In this document: positions 56,552 through 64,000 of the stretch, in pieces
Layout of the letters: every line of letters begins with the position of its first letter
Position numbering within the stretch: position 1 is the first letter of the stretch
Assembly: GCA_028023455.1 (NCBI GenBank)
Contig: JAQFVV010000111.1
Coordinates: 2,421,909 to 2,485,908, forward strand
From: Epiperipatus broadwayi
Taxonomy: Eukaryota; Onychophora; Udeonychophora; Euonychophora; Peripatidae
Direction: 5' to 3'
DNA length: 64,000 nt
Notes under the pieces: model-generated
Database searches by the model: none
What the model saw: the letters and a program-made list of their open reading frames with translations, nothing else
What the model was told of the DNA's origin: nothing
Program-made: the position numbers and the translations under genes

Positions 56552-56688
56552 CTGTTGAAGGCTGGATCTTGTTTGTCACAGGCGTACATGAAGAAGCACA
56601 GGAGGATGATATTCAAGATAAATTTGCTGAATATGGGGAAATAAAAAACCTGCATCTTAACCTGGATCGCAGAACAGGATTTTTAAAG
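56552..56688 (+). CDS. RBM8A: RBM8A exon 4 (RRM first half)
   Basis: The 137-nt exon has acceptor TTTTTTTAG and donor GTGTTT. It encodes [20 protein letters not shown] (with the split Ser codon), then [20 protein letters not shown] and RTGFLK. It carries the RNP2-like strand ILFVTGV and the first helix of the RRM. In Y14 this RRM face binds MAGOH rather than RNA. Conservation with other animal Y14 proteins is close to complete in this stretch, so this exon is the strongest single identifier of the gene. Confidence 0.96.
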
Positions 56689-56984
56689 GTGTTTATCAAA
56701 ATTTTGATTTTCATTTAGAATTTGTAAATTAAAAAGAGTTAAATAGAATGCTAATGGAAAAAAAGAAAAGAAAATAATAGGCTATTAATTGAATGTTTTA
56801 AAGGATATATATAGATTTTTTTTTTTTTTTTTTAAAAAGGAGGTTTTTGTAATTATGTTGTGATTGTTTGCAATAAGAAAGGGGAATGAGATAAGGTGAA
56901 TTTTTGATTGTGAATATATTTTGTAATTTTTAATTAAAAAAATTTTTTTTTGGAATGTGATATATATATATATATATTTAGTTT

Positions 56985-57030
56985 GCCTTGAAAAAGACTA
57001 TATAAATAGTCGAAACGTTGGATTTTTTAT
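56985..57030 (+). repeat. Hairpin with CGAAACGTTGG, hammerhead-like relic
   Basis: CCTTGAAAAA, GACTA-TATAAA-TAGTC, then GAAACGTTGG. It keeps the stem II and GAAAC arrangement of a hammerhead, but CTGATGA is reduced to CTTGAAA. Similar GAAACGTTGG tails are common in Penelope-type repeats. Confidence 0.35.
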
Positions 57031-57410
57031 TGATGATTATAGTCATATAAAAAGCAAGTTTTTAAAAGAAGAAGCTTGTTTGTTTATTTATAAATTAAAA
57101 GCTATGTATATTTATAACCGATCAAATTAATTTACAGCATTTCTAATTGTTCTTTATAATTTTATAAAGCATCAGCTCGATGAAAGAGACAACAACCAAT
57201 TTGGAAAAAAACATCTAATCATGAGACTAACATAACCAAATTCTCCACCAGAAATGATCATCAATTTTCCATCCAAATTTTTTTTTGCAACTAAACACAT
57301 ATGCATGCAGAATCACATTTTAAAGCAAATTATTGTTTTTGGTAAGAATTTAGATGTTTGAGTATCCTAATCATTTGGTAATTGGTTGTTTTTTTAGAAG
57401 ATATATGTTT

Positions 57411-57490
57411 GTGATGAAAGAGGATTATTCTCTTCACCTTTTTCCTAGCTTGTGATGAAAGAGGATCATTCTCTTCACCTTTTCCCTAGG
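57411..57490 (+). repeat. 41-bp tandem duplication with hairpin
   Basis: GTGATGAAAGAGGAT-ATTCTC, then TTCACCTTTT-CCTAG, is present twice. Each unit is itself an imperfect hairpin (GTGA-GAAAGAG and CTCTTCAC). Confidence 0.6.
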
Positions 57491-58369
57491 TTAATTGTCA
57501 TTACAATTTAAGAACACATGGAGAATTAATTTGATTGGTTTCATAGTTTTTTTAAGTAAAATCTTCATCATTATGTATAAAATAAAAGTGGTTTTAAGTG
57601 TGTAAATGTATATACATATAGCAATGATTAAAATATCATTTCTAACTATATGTACATATCCGGAAGAAGAAACATGTTAGCGTTTGCCCTCTGGAAATGG
57701 CAGCTAGTCAGTAAATCTGTACTTAGTTCTACTCATCTTCACATTATACATATTTTTATGACTCTAATCAAAGCTCCATCTGTATCAAATTTTTTTTAGA
57801 TTTCTCCATAACTTTTTCCCTATCACCTTGATGTAAACTTTTTTTATATTTAAAAAAATTCTCAACTCGGTATTAGTATTCTACATCGAACCATAACTAA
57901 TCTTACAATTGAAGTCTATAAATTGTTTAAACAAATTAATGCAATTATGAATACTAAAATAAGATAGGGATATATTTATCTTTATTTTTAGCTATAGTTA
58001 ATAAATAAAAATAATATTGTATTTTTAGTAAACATAAAGGTCACTATACCATAAAAGAAACAATCCAGAGGCTTATATCAGTGGTTATATTGTAGTTGCT
58101 GAAATATTTGAGTAGTGATTTAATATTCACATTCGTTATTTATTGCAGTTTTTTTTAAAAACGTATTAATAAAAGTACATTATTGGCTTTTATTTATTAA
58201 AAAGAAATGAAATTGCACTAAGAGTCATATGTCGAAGTTTAAAATAACCCATGTTAATATGTTTAATGTTAACCTTATTTGTTTGAAGATGATGCAATTC
58301 ACAATTGTGTGATGTTATATAATTCTTACTTTAAAAATAAAATATATAACTTTAGAATATTTTTAGACC

Positions 58370-58665
58370 ACTAAACATCACATAATCACCATTTCTTATG
58401 CTTGCTCATAAATTCTTAAAACAGGCAAAACTCTCCATACAGTAGTGCTACTCAGTGCAAGCCAGAGTAATCAATGGATGCCAGAAGGCTTGTGAATAAA
58501 ATCCCTATCTAGTGCCTACTCATCCAATATCCCCAGACTAGGTTCTACTTTGTGCCTTTTGTCAGTGAGGAGCCTTGGATCTGAGAGCACTGCACCTAGT
58601 ATTCATTGATTATTCTGTCTTGCACTGAGTGGCGCTACTGTATGGAGAGTTTTGCCTGTTTTGAT
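58370..58665. mobile_element. F1 element copy in intron 4
   Basis: Complete termini in inverted orientation (CACTAAACATCACATAATCA at the left; TACTGTATGGAGAGTTTTGC at the right). The - strand hammerhead-like segment is worn (CTGACAA; GAACC). The join CACCTAG|TATTCATTGATTA shows a deletion of the distal part seen in the 1302 copy. Confidence 0.6.
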
Positions 58666-59639
58666 CATTATAATACTTTGTGGTACTGGGTTTTTAGAAT
58701 TTCATGCAGCTGATTATTCATTGATTTAATTTAGGAAACATGACCTTCAAGTGTATAGTCTTGTTTTGCAGATTATTTTCAAATATTGTCTTAATATTAA
58801 TACTTCAAGTAGCAGTGTATGTTCTGTTATTTATTATATATATATATATTATAGGATAATGAAATTAAAATGGGAAAAAACTGTTTTGTGTGAAGCTATA
58901 TAAATCAGAAATATAAATATAAAAACATTTGGATGCACTTAATATATGGATATGATAAAATGGGGGAAGAGATTTATGGACATAATTAAAAAAAAAGTTT
59001 TTATACAATAGATTTGAATACATAAAAAAATAGAACAAAAAAAAAAAAAAAAGAAATGTTGGAGAAAGGTGTTGGGTAATTTTAAGGAAAAAGATATTAA
59101 TGCTTATTTTATTAAAGCTAAGTTTCAGTAAAGATAATTTTAAAGAATGTATGGAATATCACCTAAGATTTATGAATTAAATGTGTATATTGGTGTTTGA
59201 ACATATGCAAATTATTCTATACATGGAAGCAAGTTGATTTACCTAGATATTTTCTTTGTCACAAATTACAATATTATTATTTAAATTTTGATTATAGGAA
59301 ATTAATATTTTATTTAATAACTTTATAGATATTGAGAAATATCTATTGTTAAATATTGTTTGAATGTAGTATAAATGATATTAACTGGGCAAATTTTTAT
59401 ATAAATATTTACATATGGTTTTTGATCTCATATCCACATGCATTTCAATGCTCTGATGTGAAATTTTCTACTCAAAAGTGAGTTATGTATCGAGGAAGTA
59501 GATTTCTATAACTAAATTCTAAATTTTGATGTGATTTGTCATCATTCGTTAAACATATTTGATTCATGGATTTCCAAATGTCAAAGATTTTTATATTTTG
59601 AAAATGTGTTTAAATTTCTAAAAATGGTATTTGTTTTAG

Positions 59640-59770
59640 GGTTATGCACTAGTGGAATATGAAACATTTAAAGAAGCTCAGTCAGCTATGGACGCCTTGA
59701 ATGGATCTGAAATTCTAGGACAGACTATTAATGTCGATTGGTGTTTTGTACGAGGAGCACCCAAAAAGAA
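59640..59770 (+). CDS. RBM8A: RBM8A exon 5 (RRM second half)
   Basis: The exon has acceptor TTGTTTTAG and donor GTAGGT (59771). It encodes [40 protein letters not shown] and PKK plus two bases. GYALVEYE is the RNP1 strand and VDWCFVRG is the last RRM strand of Y14. Using the donor, the open codon (AA) needs a further exon for the Arg/Ser-rich tail, and I found no match to it in 59771-64000. If the donor were skipped, the frame would read Lys then TAG at once and give a protein without the tail. I judge the spliced form far more likely, with the last exon outside the window. Confidence 0.94.
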
Positions 59771-60149
59771 GTAGGTTTTTTACATGCAAATATTTTAATG
59801 ATTTTCTGGTGTACTTGAGTATAAAAATTGTTTCTAAAACTTGAAAAAAGAAATGTAGATTTCATAAGATAATTTTAATGCGTGAAACTATTTTAAGTTT
59901 CTCAATTCAGTTGTTACTATTATCCATATATATTCTATAATCATAAATTCAATTTTGTATTATTATATGCTATAAAATATTTTCTACTGATGTAAATTAT
60001 AATCTCAATTCTAAATTATTTCTTTTGTCTTAAATTGATATAAGCAATCTGAATATCATGTGGTCAATAGGTTCTTCAGTTAGAAAAGCAATGCAACATA
60101 ACATGAGCCTCATGATGGACTGCAAACAAATTTTCCTATTTATTCTTAC

Positions 60150-60405
60150 TATAATATATATATATGTATATTTCTTATAATATTTCTTTTGTATACACTT
60201 CAATGCAAACAAATTTTCTTAAAAAACTTGTTTATTTTCCTTATAGTTTCGACTGTCCAGCAGTCTTCATCAGAGCTTATCAAACTTCCTCTGCTTTAAA
60301 AGGATTTGTTTGCATTGAAGTGTATATGAAAGAAGTATTATAAGAAATATATATATGAAGATATGCAAAAAAAAGTAAAAGAGAAGAATAAGAGAATATT
60401 CTTAC
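60150..60405 (-). mobile_element. F2 hairpin element
   Basis: Arms at 60157-60221 and 60300-60360 share TGTATACACTTCAATGCAAA and its complement. The loop on - reads CTGATGA, GACTG-CTGGA-CAGTC, GAAAC, TATAA (60240-60272). The cleavage triplet is not obvious in this copy. Confidence 0.5.
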
Positions 60406-60514
60406 TATCTGAATTTGAATTTGAGCTGGGTTTATAGATTTTAATTAGGCTTAGATATATATTTTTTCTTAAAGCTAACTTATAGAAACTTTAACTAATC
60501 ATTCACTATTGTTC

Positions 60515-61012
60515 TGTGAATGACTACTAGCTCTTGGCTAGAAGGGGAAACAAGGATGGGAAAACTTTCGAACTTTATTTGTCAATTGTCAAGTCAGACG
60601 AATAATCTTTTCTTACCTTTTGTTAATTCTGTTTGAAGGACTGTTGGAGAAGACTTGTGTCTGCAGGCCTATTTAAAAGCTTTTTCACTTGCCTATCTGT
60701 TAGCAAGATTATTTCCAATTCTATAATGTTAGTAATGGATATAAGGTACAGCTATATTACAAAAATTCAATCATTTGACATTTTTTAGATGTATTACAAG
60801 ACATTGATAATCTTTGAATGTTAATTTTAAAGATTTGCAACCCTTTTTCGAACAGATACTACCCATTCTTAGCTAGAAGATAAAAGAAGGATGGGAAAAT
60901 TTCTAAACTCTCATCATTTATGAATTGCAAAGCTGCATAAATAATCCTTTTTTATCCTTCACTAATTTTATTTCAAAGACTGCTGGAGAAGACTTATGCT
61001 TAGGGTGACCAG
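60515..61012 (+). repeat. Imperfect tandem duplication
   Basis: Two segments (about 60515-60690 and 60845-61012) share TCTTGGCTAGAAG, AAGGATGGGAAAA, TTGTTAATT-TGTTT and GACTG-TGGAGAAGACTT at similar spacing. No product is recognised. Confidence 0.45.
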
Positions 61013-61319
61013 ATTTTGCTAACGTGAATCTGGACAACAATAACAAAAAAAAAAAATTAGGAATTTTATTTGCTTTTTATATTTTTTTTTCTATGTATTT
61101 TTGTTGCTGAAATGAGCTACATATACCTGAAAATAGACAGTAAGGGTAAAAAAAAAATTAACATTTCACATCACAATTTTATTTACAATTATATTTTATA
61201 TTTATTTATATTGCACATTGCATAAGATAAAAATTTGAATTATTACAAGGTAGATATAAAATTAATATACGTAGATAATTAAAATTTGAAAAAAATTAAT
61301 ATTTTTCTGCAGCATACAT

Positions 61320-63385
61320 TTTTTAAATAAATCAATCTTTTCCTTAATTGTGTTATAAAACCATTCATAAGATTTGGAAATATTGCATTTGACAAGAACC
61401 ATTGCCTTTAGCTTGTCTGCTTTCACACTGGATTTTTATGGAGTCCACATATTATTAATGATAGTTGTCACATTTGTACCTGGCAAGCATAAACAGTTTA
61501 ACTAAAAATGTTAAATTTTTGGAAGGAGTGCGATTGTTTTAAAATGGGTAAAAATTTTCTCATTTTTGATCAATATCCATTTTGTTTTCTGTCCAATATG
61601 TAATTTTTTCTTGAGTTGGGATATTGTTTTAAATAAGAAATCTTATCGAACAAGTCATTCACAGATAACTCTTCTTCCTCAAAATACTTTTGAGCAAACA
61701 TTATGCTTTCCTCTATATTATTCAATTCAATTACATTTTTTAATGTAAATAATGATAAATTTTGTAATTCATCAAATTGCATGGTCTATTTTTCTAAATA
61801 AGAAATGCAGTTGGAATAAAAATCAATGAATTGAACTTGAACCACTAAACATCACATGATCATCATTTCTTATGCTAACACATATCTGTTATTAAAACAG
61901 ACAAAACTCTCCATACAGTAATGTCAGTCAATGCCAACCAGAGTAATTAATGGATGCCAGAAGGCTTGTGCATAAAATCCCCATCTCACTGATGAAGGCT
62001 ACAAGCCAGAAACTAGTCTGGGGATATTGGATGAGTAGGCACTAGATGGGGATTTTATGCAAAAGCCTTCTGGCATCCATTGATTATTCTGGTTGACACT
62101 GAATGGCACTACTCTATGGAGAGTTTTGCCTGTTTTAAATTGAACTTCAAGGGTTTCCATTGAATTGTCACTGAAAAACTCATTTTAAAGCATGTTTTAC
62201 AATGGGAAGAACAAATTGAGAGGAAAATCTGTCGTTATATTTACAAATTAAATTGTTGATTTCATAAATTTCCATAACTGTTCTGTTATTACCTTCTATT
62301 TTTTGAATCGATTGGAAAAAACTGAAACAAAATTTCAGATTGTTTATTGGAAATATTTTTTTTGTAAAATTGTTGGACATTTATTGGTTGAAAGAAAATA
62401 AGAGTTAAGTTGTTTAAACATTTTCAAAATTCTTTCAATAGCTGGGAGTAATGACAACCATTTCATTTTACCAATTCCCAACAATCTATGATATTGTATT
62501 TTTTCGTCATCACAGAATTGTTTTAATTCTTCTACTCTCACAGTGTAGATATAAAAATGGGAGTATATTTTTACAGCTATGCCATCGATGTCAGTTGTAA
62601 GCATGTCTGTTACTGTTTGCATCGCATTGTGTATAATGTGCTCTGCACATCCAACACCTATTATTAATCTGTTTAGTTCAGAATTTAAATGATAGTAAAT
62701 ATTTAAATAATTAATAGTAAAGCTACAAAATTTATGTTAGCATTGTTGGTGCAATTTCCGATTAACTTTTTTGTCAGGTTATTATTATTCAAAATGTTCA
62801 AAATGGATTCTGTGATTAATTTTGAATTTTTGCCTGGCAAAGAAACTAAATCCAAAACTTTTACTTGAATATCCTATTATTGATCAAAATGTCTTATTAA
62901 ATAAGAAAACCGTTTTATATCCTTGTGATTGAGGCATCAGAATACAATGTAATAAATCGAATATTATAGAATATCATTTTCAATTCAGAAAGAGAATGAG
63001 GCAATAAAACATTTTAAACTATAGCTTCAGTTTTAGTGCGAGTGCAAGAAAATTTTTGATCAAATAATGTTTTCATTAATCTAAAAGTGCAATTCATTGA
63101 CTGAAAAGTTTGGTTGTAATAAGTGGAGTGAAATGAGAAAACCGTTTCAGCTAATGCAATTTTTTTTCTTTGGTGTTGAAAGTTTTAGTTTGAGTAAATT
63201 GAAGAATGTTTGATCCAGAAACTGATTGTATATATCACTCATGTTTATCTAATTAAACATGTGTTATAGTTTTTTCCACTATAATTTATGGAAATATCAG
63301 AATTGCACACAGTGCAGTGAACATCTGAATCTGAATTCGGTTGCCAGGTCATTATTAAACTTACAATATTGTTTTTTTGAAGCCA
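61320..63385 (-). pseudogene. hAT transposase remnant
   Basis: Read on - with frequent frameshifts: start MASKKQYCKFNNDLATEF (63385) leading to a CxxC segment (TVCNSDISINYSGK) as in BED-type fingers; AETVFSFHS and FQSMNCTFRLMKTLFDQKFS (about 63150-63050); a DDE-region scrap LYSDAS (about 62940); an open stretch 62622-62344 with IDGIAVKIYSHFYIYTVRVE, LLGIGKMKWLSLLPAIERIL and YFLSTNKCP; and the C-terminal dimerisation-like region after the F1 insertion (ELQNLSLFTLKNVIELNN; CLCLPG-TNV). The W-L-x-L-L-P-A-I-x-R segment and the final L-P-G motif are typical of this hAT branch. Dead by many lesions. Confidence 0.65.
61829..62150 (+). mobile_element. F1 element inserted in the hAT relic
   Basis: The element (61842-62137) is flanked by a 12-13 bp near-perfect duplication, AATTGAACTTGAA and AATTGAACTTCAA. 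It reads inward from both sides as an inverted repeat. On + it carries the best F1 hammerhead-like core: stem I TCTCA, CTGATGA (61989-61995), A, GGCT-ACA-AGCC, A, GAAA, palindrome ACTAGT (62012-62017), C, then TGGGG. The two unpaired A at the base of stem II would weaken or kill it. Confidence 0.72.
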
Positions 63386-64000
63386 TTTCTGATGCTAAAA
63401 AATACAATAAAAACAATTTTCAATTTAAAACTTACTAGATAATTTAAATATCACTATTTTAATGATACATTAACATTATTAAGAAATTATTATTATTAAA
63501 AAATGTCTTATTACATAAAAAGTTTTTAAAATAATTAACATCTAGATGACTATACATAGCCTATTTTAATTGAAACTGCAGCTCTTCGGTGATTCATATA
63601 TACATTTTAAATACTTAGAATAAAATATATTCATATAACCTATAAAAGAAGTTTATGCGTTAATCGGTTTAATTAATTAAAGGAAGTGATTTACAGTTAC
63701 TTGATGTAAGTTATATAAAGCTGAGATATACCTTGTTATCGTATTTCTTGAAGCAACAGTACATCACAAGAAGACTAAACACCCTGATTTGACAGATTCC
63801 GATTCATGGCAATGCTTCATGCATGCACATTATCAGGCTGTGCTTATGCTCTGGTTCGTAACTGCTTCACCAGAGTTGCTGAACTTAGCACGCGACATAA
63901 TAAATATTATGAACTACATATGCATTTTCAAGTCAAATCAGTCAATCAGATAAATCCGGACAATTTACAAAACCCGGGATATGTCTGACTAATATTAAAA

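Larger units (their letters stand above)
56689..59639 (+). other. RBM8A: RBM8A intron 4
   Basis: The intron starts GTGTTT and ends TTGTTTTAG. It carries a hairpin followed by CGAAACGTTGG (about 56990-57025), a 41-bp tandem duplication (57411-57490) and an F1 copy (58370-58665). The rest (57070-57400, 57500-58365, 58670-59639) is AT-rich with nothing I can identify. Confidence 0.85.
59771..64000 (+). other. RBM8A: RBM8A intron 5 (incomplete in window)
   Basis: Sequence after donor GTAGGT runs to the window end without a recognisable terminal exon. It carries an F2 hairpin (60150-60405), an imperfect tandem duplication (60515-61012) and a decayed hAT element from 61013 that is itself interrupted by an F1 copy. 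I see nothing identifiable in 59771-60145. Confidence 0.6.
61013..64000 (-). mobile_element. Decayed hAT-type DNA transposon
   Basis: From GGGTGACCAGATTTTGC (61015), a hAT-like terminal sequence, to beyond the window. The right-hand part (63950-63990) has TCCGGACAA and AAAACCCGGG, which partly mirror CTGGACAAC at the left, but the true right end is not in view. The transposase relic reads on -. An F1 element is nested inside (61842-62137). Confidence 0.6.

Noticed and set aside
63806-63988. A 60-codon ORF near the window end
   Set aside because: It falls in the terminal region of the hAT relic and shows no known family features.

Overview
The window is AT-rich animal nuclear DNA. It carries the 5' part of one host gene and is otherwise packed with repeats. 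The host gene is RBM8A/Y14, the RNA-binding subunit of the exon junction complex. It lies on the + strand as five coding exons (24810-24873, 28505-28564, 42670-42747, 56552-56688, 59640-59770) joined by canonical GT-AG introns of about 3.6, 14.1, 13.8 and 3.0 kb. The short last exon, for the Arg-rich tail, was not found and is probably beyond position 64000. The protein, the long introns and the mix of RTE and Penelope-like retroelements suggest an invertebrate metazoan. A lophotrochozoan such as a mollusc is possible, but the window does not settle it.

Region by region. 1-24700 (upstream of RBM8A) holds a tRNA-derived SINE, several copies of a foldback repeat family called F1 here, a decayed paralogous copy of the RBM8A exon 2 region with two tandem dead exon 2 copies (about 3150-6180), LINE and RTE fragments, a Ty3/Gypsy relic (19438-21438), a possible solo LTR and a hAT-like relic. 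Intron 1 has an inverted-repeat element with tRNA-like ends and an RTE tail. Intron 2 has a Merlin-like DNA element with a tandem-repeat interior (28917-31180), a decayed minus-strand LINE and a young RTE retrotransposon (39180-42126). Intron 3 has an older RTE copy (43978-46612), a 1.6 kb foldback (47285-48880), a G-rich satellite-like array and a 1.7 kb spacer-free palindrome made of two Penelope-like GIY-YIG ends (54653-56348). Intron 5 runs into a decayed minus-strand hAT transposase gene (61013 to the window end).

The most interesting signal is not protein coding. Two sites fold by eye into complete type-I hammerhead self-cleaving ribozymes: 15041-15083 on + and 5822-5866 on -. Both have the full catalytic core, a 6-bp stem I and the short palindromic stem III expected of ribozymes that work as dimers. 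The F1 family carries a related, more decayed hammerhead-like core, and a second hairpin family (F2) carries another variant. All sit in inverted-repeat or palindromic elements, some with 12-13 bp target-site duplications. This suggests retrozyme-like or Penelope-derived non-autonomous elements. A second theme is the number of head-to-head duplications with little or no spacer (14.7, 22.1, 39.2, 48.1 and 55.5 kb), which points to template switching during retroelement insertion, to assembly fold-back, or to both.
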